From: JALNZF01 sp964447405
Lineage (GTDB): Bacteria > Nitrospirota > UBA9217
Reading direction: 5' to 3'
DNA length: 64,000 nucleotides
NCBI GenBank assembly: GCA_964447405.1
Contig: CAYUSP010000001.1
Span: 744,001-808,000 of the forward strand
Positions 42,640-50,828 of this stretch are shown piece by piece. The notes below the pieces were generated by a model. The model worked only from the letters and a program-made list of their open reading frames with translations, was not told the DNA's origin and did no database searches. Every line of letters starts with the position of its first letter. The first letter of the stretch is position 1. Made by a program: the position numbers and the translations under genes.

Positions 42640-43857
42640 TCAGCGCTGTTTCTGCCGCAGAAGGCCGGCTGCAGTCTGCATAATGTACCGGGCGATCATG
42701 ATTTTCGGCATGGTCGGCATTTCTGTTCTGTTGCCTGAGCGGTCAAAGATAATAACTGAATTCGTATCGGTTCCGAATCCAGCATTCTCTTTCTGGAGAT
42801 CGTTGGCCACGATCAAATCCAGATTTTTCTCCTTTAGCTTCTTTAATGCATTCTGTTCGATCGCCTCAGTCTCGGCCGCAAACCCAACAAGGATGCCATT
42901 TCGTCCCGCTCGGCCGAGCTCATGGAGAATATCCGTCGTCCTTTCGAGTGCAAGTGAGTCTTCCGCGATTTCCTTCTTTATCTTTCGATCAAAAGCCGTA
43001 ACCGGCCTGAAATCCGATACCGCCGCAGCCATAACCACAATCCCGCAGCAGGCGGAATGCTGGTTTACAGCTTTTTGCATGTCCGCGGCGCTTTCCACAC
43101 GTACCAGGGTAACACCAGAAGGCGGTTCGAGCTGAACAGGTCCACTGATAAGAATAACTTCAGCGCCCCGTTCGTGTGCAGCGACAGCCAAGGCATAACC
43201 CATTTTCCCGCTGGATGCATTACTGATGAACCGTACGGCATCAATTCGTTCCCGCGTCGGCCCCGCGGTGACCAGGACGGTCACTCCCTCCAGATCGCGA
43301 GGGGTGAACCGTGAAGCGACTGCCTGCAGAATCACATCCGTTTCGGCAAGTCTTCCCATGCCGCTTGTGCCGCAAGCAAGGCTGCCGGTCCCTGGCTCAA
43401 CAAAACCAACTCCCAATGTTTTGAGAGCAGTGATGTTCTTTTGCAGGCGCGGATTGCGGTACATCCGGTCATTCATCGCCGGCGCCATAATGAGCGGACA
43501 ATCGGCCGCCATGAGTGCAGAGGTCAAGGAGTCATCGGCTATGCCTGCAGCTACCTTGCCGATGATGTTGGCCGTGGCCGGCGCCACCAGCGCCAGATCC
43601 AGCGAATCGGTGATGCCGATATGCCCGATGCGGGAAATCCCCTCTCCGCCATATTCCTCAACGAGCACAGGTCGGTTCGAGAGTACTTCGAAGGTCAACG
43701 GCGAAACGAATTGTGCCGCATGCTTTGTCATCGCGACGCGAACCTCCGCACCGAGACCAACAAGCGCGCGCAGGATATCCACGGCTTTATATGAGGCGAT
43801 GCTGCCCGTGACGCCGAGCATGATCCGCTTACCCGATAGGTGGCCGCGCAAGTCCAT
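42640..43857 (-). CDS. coaBC: Bifunctional phosphopantothenoylcysteine decarboxylase/synthetase CoaBC
   Basis: A 405-residue two-domain enzyme of coenzyme A synthesis. The N-terminal CoaC flavin decarboxylase has GSIASYKA, the PAMNDRMYRNP motif and the active-site Cys in ACGTSGMGRLAE. The C-terminal CoaB ligase begins near residue 190 with VLVTAGPTRERIDAVRFISNASSGKMG. It follows rpoZ by 11 bases in the conserved yicC-remA-gmk-rpoZ-coaBC order. Confidence 0.97.
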   Translation of the reverse strand: MDLRGHLSGKRIMLGVTGSIASYKAVDILRALVGLGAEVRVAMTKHAAQFVSPLTFEVLSNRPVLVEEYGGEGISRIGHIGITDSLDLALVAPATANIIGKVAAGIADDSLTSALMAADCPLIMAPAMNDRMYRNPRLQKNITALKTLGVGFVEPGTGSLACGTSGMGRLAETDVILQAVASRFTPRDLEGVTVLVTAGPTRERIDAVRFISNASSGKMGYALAVAAHERGAEVILISGPVQLEPPSGVTLVRVESAADMQKAVNQHSACCGIVVMAAAVSDFRPVTAFDRKIKKEIAEDSLALERTTDILHELGRAGRNGILVGFAAETEAIEQNALKKLKEKNLDLIVANDLQKENAGFGTDTNSVIIFDRSGNRTEMPTMPKIMIARYIMQTAAGLLRQKQR

Positions 43858-43868
43858 GATTTACGTCC

Positions 43869-44321
43869 TTATACCTCGTCTTCCACTGCTTCCTCGGCAT
43901 CCTCAGAATCCTCAACATCCTCTGTTTCCTCGGACTTTCCCACTTCATCTTCTTCTCCGCGTCCCTCTTCAGTTCCCTCTTCGTCCTGTGTTTCAGAAAG
44001 ATAGGCGCTGAGTTCCTTGCGAATCTCCTCTTCCTTGGCGGAAAGCTGCGCATCGGTTTTTGCCCGCTCTTCCTGCTTGCGGAATTCTTCCTTGGCTGTC
44101 TTGGCCTCTTCCCCGACAAAGACCTTGAACTTGCCCGCTACCGCTTCTTCAAGGGCTATGGTCGTATTCTTGATGGACCGCGTTATGACTTCGTGGTCAG
44201 CCCCGGCTGAAAGCTGTCGGACCCGCTGCGACGCGATGTGCACCAGTCGGAATTTCGTGTCTGACACGGAATCCTTCAATTCAATGGGCAGCGAGATAAG
44301 ATCTTCTGCTGGTTTGTGCAT
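43869..44321 (-). CDS. rpoZ: RNA polymerase omega subunit with long acidic tail
   Basis: Residues about 18-70 are a normal omega core (FRLVHIASQRVRQL...KNTTIALEEAVAGK). The protein is 150 residues against the usual 70-90: after the core comes a charged helix rich in Lys and Glu (70-108), then about 40 residues that are almost all Glu, Asp, Gly and Ser. Omega supports RNA polymerase assembly and in some bacteria ppGpp binding. The tail is unusual. The gene order with gmk and coaBC confirms the assignment. Confidence 0.9.
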   Translation of the reverse strand: MHKPAEDLISLPIELKDSVSDTKFRLVHIASQRVRQLSAGADHEVITRSIKNTTIALEEAVAGKFKVFVGEEAKTAKEEFRKQEERAKTDAQLSAKEEEIRKELSAYLSETQDEEGTEEGRGEEDEVGKSEETEDVEDSEDAEEAVEDEV

Positions 44322-44372
44322 AGTAAGCCTCCTCGTGTGGTTTATATTTTCGTATACATATGCAGTTCTTGT

Positions 44373-44981
44373 TTAGAACATGCTTTCTATCCATGAATTG
44401 TCTAGGAGGCGTGTACGGCACCGCTCAGCCAGGACAATCGACCTCAGTTCCAGAAGCGCGCGGTCAAAATCACGGTTGACGATAATGTAATCATATACCG
44501 CATAATCCCGTATTTCCTCGCGCGACCTTGCCATTCTTTTCTTTATCTCATCTTCGCGGTCCGACTTCCGGCCGCGAAGCCGTTCTTCGAGGATGTCCAG
44601 GGAAGGAGGCATGATGAACAGGTAAACCGCGCTCGTGTACCTGGATCTGATCTGCTTCGCCCCCTGTGTATCGATATCGAGAATCACATCCACGCCTTTC
44701 GCGATCATATCGTCCAGGACGCGGCGCGACGTCCCGTAAAGATTCGAGTGGACCTCCGCCCATTCTGCGAAATCTCCCACCTGGATCATCTGCCTAAACC
44801 GCTCCTGGCTGACAAAATGATAGTCCCTGCCGTCGGTCTCTCCAGTCCTGGGCGTACGGGTTGTATAAGACACGGAATGGACCAGATTCTCCAGCGAATC
44901 GGTAATAGCCCTGCACAGGCTCGTTTTGCCGGCGCCTGAAGGCGCCGATACCACAAACAGCAAACCCTGTTTTCTTTTCAT
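44373..44981 (-). CDS. gmk: Guanylate kinase
   Basis: A 202-residue enzyme converting GMP to GDP with ATP. P-loop APSGAGKTSLC is at the start, followed by SVSYTTRTPRTGETDGRDY, the GMP-binding region, and the lid RLRGRKSD. It overlaps the remA-like gene by 4 bases. Confidence 0.97.
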   Translation of the reverse strand: MKRKQGLLFVVSAPSGAGKTSLCRAITDSLENLVHSVSYTTRTPRTGETDGRDYHFVSQERFRQMIQVGDFAEWAEVHSNLYGTSRRVLDDMIAKGVDVILDIDTQGAKQIRSRYTSAVYLFIMPPSLDILEERLRGRKSDREDEIKKRMARSREEIRDYAVYDYIIVNRDFDRALLELRSIVLAERCRTRLLDNSWIESMF

Positions 44982-45229
44982 GATTCACTCCCGCCGGAAA
45001 ATCTCTGAATCAGCGTTTCCACCTGGACCGCGGACAGGATGACATGATCGCTGTCCGTAATGATGATCGAACGGGTCTTTCTTCCCTGCGTGGCATCCAG
45101 CAGGCGCTTCTGCTCCTTTGCCTCATCCTTTAATCTCCGCATGGGAGCCGAATCAGGTGAGAGAACGGCAACAACCTTGGTGGCCATTACCATATTGCCA
45201 TATCCGATGTTCACAAGGTTATTGATCAT
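44978..45229 (-). CDS. RemA-like regulatory protein (DUF370)
   Basis: An 83-residue member of the RemA/DUF370 family. The start LVNIGYGNMV and the later GRKTRSIIITDSDHVILSA match the family. In Bacillus RemA is a DNA-binding regulator of matrix genes; in other phyla the gene sits, as here, between yicC and gmk and its role is unclear. Confidence 0.92.
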   Translation of the reverse strand: MINNLVNIGYGNMVMATKVVAVLSPDSAPMRRLKDEAKEQKRLLDATQGRKTRSIIITDSDHVILSAVQVETLIQRFSGGSES

Positions 45230-45241
45230 GATCGCGCTTCA

Positions 45242-46123
45242 CTATTCGATGTTCTGTGCCTGTTCCCGGATTTTTTCCAGTTCCGCCTTGATATTCACGG
45301 CATCATGAGAGATGCTGACATCCATGGCTTTGGAAGCGATGGTATTCACTTCCCTGCCCATCTCCTGCAGCAGAAAATCGAGCTTTCTGCCCACCGCGTC
45401 GCGTCCCGTGGCGTCGAGCATGGACACGAATTGAGACAAATGGCTGCCAAGTCGTGTGAGCTCCTCGGTGATGTCCGTACGCTCAGCGAGGATCGCGATT
45501 TCCTGCGCCAGTCTGGCTGGGTCAGGCTGCTCACTCAGAATCCTGGAAAGCGTCTCAGTCATCCGTTTCCGGGCGCCTTCAACCAATACGGGTGCCTGGT
45601 TTGTGATCTTCCGAAGCATTTCCTTGATAGCGGCAAGCCGGTCCCTGATATCGTGGACCAGCGTTGCCCCCTCTTCGGAGCGCATCCGGTCCAGTTCATC
45701 GAGCGCTCTGGATAAACCGGTGGACAGCAACATCCACAAGGCTTCCGGGTCTTCCCTCATTTCGTTCAGAGAGATTACATCCTGCATTCCCGCCACCAGA
45801 TTGACATCCACTTCTCCTGCCAGACCAAATCGCGCTTTCAGGTCTTTCAGGATGCTGACATACTGCATGGCCAGCGCCTCATCCACAATGAGCCTGCCAG
45901 ACCGCTCCTGTCCGTTGTTCCGCGAGATGAAGATGTCGAAGCGCCCCCGTGAAAAGCGGTCCTGCACCAATTTTTTAATCCGCGCCTCTAGGGCCGCAAA
46001 TCCTCTCGGCGCCTTGACCTGGATGTCAAGGTATCTGTTGTTCAGCGATCGGACCTCAACGGACACCTGATTGCCGGAGTCTCCCGATTCACTCCTTCCG
46101 TATCCTGTCATGCTGCGGATCAT
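45242..46123 (-). CDS. yicC: YicC-family endoribonuclease
   Basis: A 293-residue protein of the YicC/YloC family, shown in E. coli to be an RNA endonuclease. The conserved start MIRSMTGYGRSE and the end EMGREVNTIASKAMD...IKAELEKIREQAQNIE are intact. It heads the yicC-remA-gmk-rpoZ-coaBC cluster. Confidence 0.95.
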   Translation of the reverse strand: MIRSMTGYGRSESGDSGNQVSVEVRSLNNRYLDIQVKAPRGFAALEARIKKLVQDRFSRGRFDIFISRNNGQERSGRLIVDEALAMQYVSILKDLKARFGLAGEVDVNLVAGMQDVISLNEMREDPEALWMLLSTGLSRALDELDRMRSEEGATLVHDIRDRLAAIKEMLRKITNQAPVLVEGARKRMTETLSRILSEQPDPARLAQEIAILAERTDITEELTRLGSHLSQFVSMLDATGRDAVGRKLDFLLQEMGREVNTIASKAMDVSISHDAVNIKAELEKIREQAQNIE

Positions 46124-46195
46124 GAATTATTCACCTTTTTTTTAACCTTAGCCAGACGCTGTATACGCCGCAGTGTCAAGTTTCTTCGGAATTCT

Positions 46196-46579
46196 TTATA
46201 ATTGACGCGCATAGCTTTCATCGATAACGGGTTCGAAATGCAAGTTCCTGATATACGTGCCCCAGAAAAAGTTTACCTCGAAATCCCACATCGTGCTTAT
46301 TTTCATCCGTCGGCCCGCTTCATCACGCATGAGTTTAAAATCATCTTTATCCAGAGGCAGGTCCAGTTCTTTTGACTTTTTCACCAGATCGGAGAGAATT
46401 TCCTCATTGGTAAGCGTTTGCGCCAAACGGGCCTTTACGGCCATCTCATCCTTCATTCGTTCGGATCCCATGTACGGGGGCACAAGCTTTATCAGCGAAT
46501 ATACAATGCCGAACAATACCAGCAGAACAAGCAGCGTCTTGAATCCCACAAATCCGCGTTCAGATGAAAAGAATGACAC
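46196..46579 (-). CDS. Small single-helix membrane protein downstream of lepB (DUF4845-like position)
   Basis: A 127-residue protein with one N-terminal membrane helix (about residues 10-32) and a short extracytoplasmic domain. The frame is open back into lepB, but a GTG at 46579 follows GGGAGGG at 7 bases and begins the family-like SSERGFVGFKTLLVLLVL segment. In many proteobacteria a DUF4845 gene of the same design follows lepB; I base the suggestion on position and topology. Function unknown. Confidence 0.7.
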   Translation of the reverse strand: MSFFSSERGFVGFKTLLVLLVLFGIVYSLIKLVPPYMGSERMKDEMAVKARLAQTLTNEEILSDLVKKSKELDLPLDKDDFKLMRDEAGRRMKISTMWDFEVNFFWGTYIRNLHFEPVIDESYARQL

Positions 46580-46599
46580 GTTGTAGCCCTCCCTGGCGC

Positions 46600-47307
46600 T
46601 CAATGGATCAGTGATCCTATACGTTCCCATCGCACCCAGCGTCCGTCTCCGTCCCAGGACCAGTATAGAATGAATGCCCGGCCCAGTATTTTTTCGTATT
46701 TTACAAAACCCCAAACTCGGCTGTCCTGGCTGTTATCGCGGTTGTCCCCCATGACAAACACCGATTCCGCGGGAACGAGCCGCGGGCCGAAGTTGTGGGA
46801 AGTCTGGTCGCGAAGATAGAGAATTTTGTGGTTGACTCCGCTCAATTCCTCCTCGAGCAGCCTGGCCTTCTCAAAAAAAGGCGAGTTCGTCCCCTGATCT
46901 TTCTCTTCGTAGAAACCCTGATCCTTGACCACTACCGGCTGATCGTTCAGGAATAATACGCCCTTTTTGATCTCAATCTTGTCTCCGGGCAGACCGACTA
47001 CGCGTTTTATAAAATTTTTCGATTCATTCTCCGGATACTTGAAAACAATAATCTCGCCCCGCTTCGGGATCTTCCACGAGAATATCCTGATATCGGTAAA
47101 GGGCACCCGCGGCCCGTAAATGAATTTATTGACCAGAAGATGATCGCCGATAGCGAGGGTCGGTATCATTGATCCGGACGGAATTTTGAACGCTTCCGCT
47201 ACAAACTGCCTGATGAACAGTGCAACGACCGCCGCGATCAGGAAGGGTTCGATCCATTCCTTGTAAATCGACTTTTTTTTCTGAATCTCCAGCTTTTCTT
47301 CCGCCAT
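46600..47307 (-). CDS. lepB: Signal peptidase I LepB
   Basis: A 235-residue inner-membrane protease that removes Sec and Tat signal peptides. One N-terminal membrane helix (17-40) is followed by the catalytic Ser in IPSGSMIPTL, the catalytic Lys in KRVVGLPGD and the GDNRDNSQDSR motif. It lies 41 bases after lepA. Confidence 0.97.
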   Translation of the reverse strand: MAEEKLEIQKKKSIYKEWIEPFLIAAVVALFIRQFVAEAFKIPSGSMIPTLAIGDHLLVNKFIYGPRVPFTDIRIFSWKIPKRGEIIVFKYPENESKNFIKRVVGLPGDKIEIKKGVLFLNDQPVVVKDQGFYEEKDQGTNSPFFEKARLLEEELSGVNHKILYLRDQTSHNFGPRLVPAESVFVMGDNRDNSQDSRVWGFVKYEKILGRAFILYWSWDGDGRWVRWERIGSLIH

Positions 47308-47348
47308 CTATCCTCCTAAATCCATAACCTGGCATAATGAGACTGATT

Positions 47349-49160
47349 CTATTCCCCCACTTTGAGCACCGCGAGAAATGCCTCCTGCGGTAGTTCAACA
47401 CTTCCAACCTGCTTCATGCGTTTCTTACCTTCCTTCTGCTTCTCCAGAAGTTTGCGTTTTCTGGTTATATCGCCGCCATAGCATTTCGCGGTCACATCCT
47501 TGCGGAGCGCCCGGACGGTCTCGCGGGAGATGATCTTTGCGCCGATCGCGGCCTGGATAATAACCTCATACAACTGCCGCGGGATCACTTCTTTCAACTT
47601 TTCCGCAAGCTGCCTTCCGCGGAGCGCGGCCTTATCGCGATGCGTGATGAGCGACAGGGCATCCACGGGCTCACCATTCATCAGCATGTCGAGTTTAACC
47701 AGGTCTGATTCAACGTAGCCGGACAGTTCATAGTCGAGCGATGCGTACCCCTTGGTCAGGGATTTGAGCCGGTCGTAGAAGTCCATCACGATCTCGTTCA
47801 GAGGCAGGTCATACGTGAGGCGTACGCGGTCTTTGGTGATATAGGTGATATCTTTCTGCATGCCGCGCCGTTCCTGACACAAAGCTATGAGCGCTCCTAC
47901 GTACTGCTCCGGCGTGATCAGTGACGCCACGATCATCGGCTCCTCGATCCGTTGGATTTCCTGAACATGCGGGAACTTTGCCGGATTATCAACCATCACG
48001 ATCTCGCCGTCGTTCCGAGTCACCCGATAGACCACAGTCGGCGCTGTCGGTATAAGATCGAGTTTGAATTCACGCTCAAGACGCTCCTTGATGATATCCA
48101 TATGCAGGAGGCCCAGAAAACCGCACCGGAAACCGAATCCAAGCGCAAGGGAGGTTTCCGGCTCGTACGTGAACGACGAGTCGTTCAAACGCAGCTTTTC
48201 GAGAGCGTCGCGCAGGTCCGCATAGCTGTCACTGTCTACTGGATAAATACCGGCAAAGACCATGGGCTTCACGTCTTTGTAGCCTGGGAGCGGTGAATCG
48301 GCCGGATTCTCGTTATCCATGACCGTATCGCCTATCTTGGCGTCGGAAACTCGTTTAATGCCGGCTATGATGCATCCCACTTCACCCGGTGATAATTCGG
48401 TCGTCTGCTGCATCTTGGGCGTAAAAATGCCCACGGACTGTACCTCGTAGACAGCCGAGTTCGAATAGAGCCTGATCTTCTGTTTAGGCCGCACAACGCC
48501 GTCCAACACCCGCACCAGAATGACGACGCCCTGATACGTGTCATACCAGGAATCGAAGAGCAGCGCTTTGAGCGGAGCATCAGGGTCTCCCGCAGGCGCT
48601 GGAATGTTCTTTACGATCGACTCCAGGATCTCCTTGGTCCCGATCCCCGCCTTGGCGCTTGCGGGAATGGCGCCCGAAGAGTCAAGCCCTATCAGGTCCT
48701 CGATCTGATGTTTCGCCTCTTCAACATTGGCGCTCGGCAGATCGATCTTGTTGATCACCGGTATCATCTCGAGATTGTGGTCGATGGCAAGATAGGCATT
48801 CGCCAGCGTCTGTGCCTCGACCCCCTGTGATGCGTCAACCACGAGCAACGCTCCCTCGCAGGCCGCCATGCTACGCGAAACCTCATAAGTGAAATCCACA
48901 TGGCCGGGTGTATCGATCAGATTCAGGATGTACTCCTGTCCATCCGAAGCAATGTACCGGAGCCGGACCGCATGCGCCTTAATGGTAATGCCCCGCTCGC
49001 GTTCAAGATCCATGTTGTCGAGAACCTGGTCACTGCCAGCGGCCGCCATTTCCCGGTCAGAGAGCGCCCCGGTGTATTCGAGGATCCTGTCAGCGAGTGT
49101 CGACTTTCCGTGATCAATATGCGCGATGATGCAGAAATTTCTGATATTTTTGCTTGCCAT
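47349..49160 (-). CDS. lepA: Elongation factor 4 LepA
   Basis: A 603-residue translational GTPase. G1 is AHIDHGKST, G2 RGITI, G3 DTPGHVDF and G4 NKIDLP; the C-terminal LepA-specific domain ends the protein. It is upstream of lepB, the conserved order. No clear ribosome-binding site precedes the ATG. Confidence 0.97.
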   Translation of the reverse strand: MASKNIRNFCIIAHIDHGKSTLADRILEYTGALSDREMAAAGSDQVLDNMDLERERGITIKAHAVRLRYIASDGQEYILNLIDTPGHVDFTYEVSRSMAACEGALLVVDASQGVEAQTLANAYLAIDHNLEMIPVINKIDLPSANVEEAKHQIEDLIGLDSSGAIPASAKAGIGTKEILESIVKNIPAPAGDPDAPLKALLFDSWYDTYQGVVILVRVLDGVVRPKQKIRLYSNSAVYEVQSVGIFTPKMQQTTELSPGEVGCIIAGIKRVSDAKIGDTVMDNENPADSPLPGYKDVKPMVFAGIYPVDSDSYADLRDALEKLRLNDSSFTYEPETSLALGFGFRCGFLGLLHMDIIKERLEREFKLDLIPTAPTVVYRVTRNDGEIVMVDNPAKFPHVQEIQRIEEPMIVASLITPEQYVGALIALCQERRGMQKDITYITKDRVRLTYDLPLNEIVMDFYDRLKSLTKGYASLDYELSGYVESDLVKLDMLMNGEPVDALSLITHRDKAALRGRQLAEKLKEVIPRQLYEVIIQAAIGAKIISRETVRALRKDVTAKCYGGDITRKRKLLEKQKEGKKRMKQVGSVELPQEAFLAVLKVGE

Positions 49161-49248
49161 AATTCTAACGCAGGAAAAAATCCAACAATATCCCGGGGAA
49201 GCCGCCGCTACGGCCGCTTTCCCTGGTACGCCTTTTACAAATTCAACA

Positions 49249-50196
49249 TCAGCTCCCCGTCATTTTCTGCAGGGCAGCGGCTGCCGCGCCTATCATTCCA
49301 GCATCGTCACCGAGCATTGACGGCATGATCTCGGTCCGCTCCGCAGGAACCTGAAAAGCCCGCTTCATGATCTCCTCATGCGTGGCTCCGATGAACAGAT
49401 CCCAGCCATCCCGGACTCCGCCGCCAATGACGATCATCTGCGGATTAAATATATTGATCAGATTGGCTATGCCGATGCCAAGCATGCAGCCCATATCCTT
49501 CATGGCTTTCCGTGCGATCGCGTCCCCGGAACGCGCTGCCTGATAGATCGTCTCAGATGTCATCGCGGAGTCTCTGCCAATACCCGCCTTTTCCCGGGCT
49601 TCCTGGTAAGTCTGTACGATGCCCCGGGCTGAAGCATACATTTCGAGGCATCCTGTATTGCCGCATCCACACTGCCTGCCGTCAGGAATCACCGTCATAT
49701 GGCCGATCTCCCCGGCCATCCCGTCCGCTCCCTGCCACACGCGGCTGTTCAGAACTATGCCGCCACCTACTCCAGTCCCCAGCGTCAACAAGATCATACT
49801 GTTGATGCCGCGGCCGGCTCCACGCCATTGTTCTCCCAGCGCTGCCGCGTTTGCGTCATTTTCTATAACCACGGGAATGCGAAGCGCCTGCTCCAGTTCG
49901 TTTCTGAGCGGCAGATTGTTCCAATCGGGAAAGTTGGGTGACTTGACCACGATCCCCTTGTCCATGAGGATTACACCGGGCGCGCCAACTCCTACTGCTG
50001 CGACGGTCATGCCCTGCTGACGGGCGGTTTCAGACTGCTGCGCGATGCTGTCCACCAGCCGGGCGACGACCCTCTTCCAACCTTCCGAGGCTTGGGTCGC
50101 CTCCTTGCGCTTATCGAGAATCACGCCGTCGGAGCTCAGCAGCGCTGTTCGCATGTTCGTGCCGCCGAGGTCCACTCCGATCACAACGCGGCCCAT
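49249..50196 (-). CDS. ROK-family glucokinase
   Basis: A 315-residue sugar kinase. ATP-binding GVDLGGTNMRTAL is at the start, sugar-binding ENDANAAALGE near residue 108, GTGVGGGI near 135, and the ROK zinc motif CGCGNTGCLE near 180. The ATG at 50196 lies 6 bases after GGGGGGAGG and is preferred over the ATG at 50202. It probably phosphorylates glucose. Its nearest relatives by motif are glucokinases (GlkA type). Confidence 0.92.
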   Translation of the reverse strand: MGRVVIGVDLGGTNMRTALLSSDGVILDKRKEATQASEGWKRVVARLVDSIAQQSETARQQGMTVAAVGVGAPGVILMDKGIVVKSPNFPDWNNLPLRNELEQALRIPVVIENDANAAALGEQWRGAGRGINSMILLTLGTGVGGGIVLNSRVWQGADGMAGEIGHMTVIPDGRQCGCGNTGCLEMYASARGIVQTYQEAREKAGIGRDSAMTSETIYQAARSGDAIARKAMKDMGCMLGIGIANLINIFNPQMIVIGGGVRDGWDLFIGATHEEIMKRAFQVPAERTEIMPSMLGDDAGMIGAAAAALQKMTGS

Positions 50197-50247
50197 GGCC
50201 ATCCTCCCCCCGTGCTGATAAGTGCAGGATAATTCTAAAAGATTTGG

Positions 50248-50276
50248 ATATTAACACATTGAATGTTAATTGTAAA
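50248..50276 (-). promoter_or_regulatory. Promoter of the ROK kinase gene
   Basis: On the minus strand TTTACA (50276-50271), 17 bases, then TAATAT (50253-50248), in an AT-rich gap. Confidence 0.5.
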
Positions 50277-50310
50277 TAATAATATTGGTTTAAGAAGACG
50301 GTGTGGTGAA

Positions 50311-50739
50311 TTACGGCAGCGTTCGGAGTGTCATGATCAGATAAGCCCAATTGACCAGAAAGAGACATACGGCGACTGACTTTATCACGGTTATTTCCTG
50401 GTTGGAGAGATGGATACCCACACGTGGTATACCGGGTATAAGCGTGATCATGCTGTAGAGAAGCGCCAGGTGGGCGGTAATGCAGGCTGCGACAACGAGC
50501 GGATTCAGAAAAAGTGCCCTGGATAGGTCGCCATGAGCTAAAAAGACAAGCGATCTGGTTGAGCCACAGGTAGGACAGGGAATCCCGGTAAGACCATACA
50601 AAACGCAGGTTGGCGCAAGCAGGTGCAGCGGCAGCACCCTCGCAGCGATTAACATCAGAAGGGCTATGCCGCCGTACAAAATGCCGAATTCAATCTGTCC
50701 GCGGGTCCGGGTTTTGAGAAAGAGATGCATGAGGTACAA
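50311..50739 (-). CDS. DUF2752 membrane protein
   Basis: A 142-residue membrane protein with three or four helices. The segment GIPCPTCGSTRSLVFLAHGDLSRALFLNPL is reduced here to its family signature PCPTCG-TR and the G-D and NPL positions that define DUF2752. The family is uncharacterised and its CPxCG may bind a metal or haem. It is monocistronic or follows the giant fusion gene on the same strand. Confidence 0.85.
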   Translation of the reverse strand: MYLMHLFLKTRTRGQIEFGILYGGIALLMLIAARVLPLHLLAPTCVLYGLTGIPCPTCGSTRSLVFLAHGDLSRALFLNPLVVAACITAHLALLYSMITLIPGIPRVGIHLSNQEITVIKSVAVCLFLVNWAYLIMTLRTLP

Positions 50740-50784
50740 TCAACTCTCTTGAAACTGACACATCAATTTCGCGACACAGAACGC

Positions 50785-50814
50785 GTTCCGCCCCACGATC
50801 GCATGGGACGGAAC
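50785..50814. terminator. Hairpin downstream of the BNR/CFI-box/barrel gene
   Basis: GTTCCGCCCC (50785-50794) pairs with GGGACGGAAC (50805-50814) with one mismatch, 15 bases after the stop of the minus-strand fusion gene. A T-run is lacking, so intrinsic termination is uncertain. Confidence 0.35.
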
Positions 50815-50828
50815 AGAGCTATGGCATT

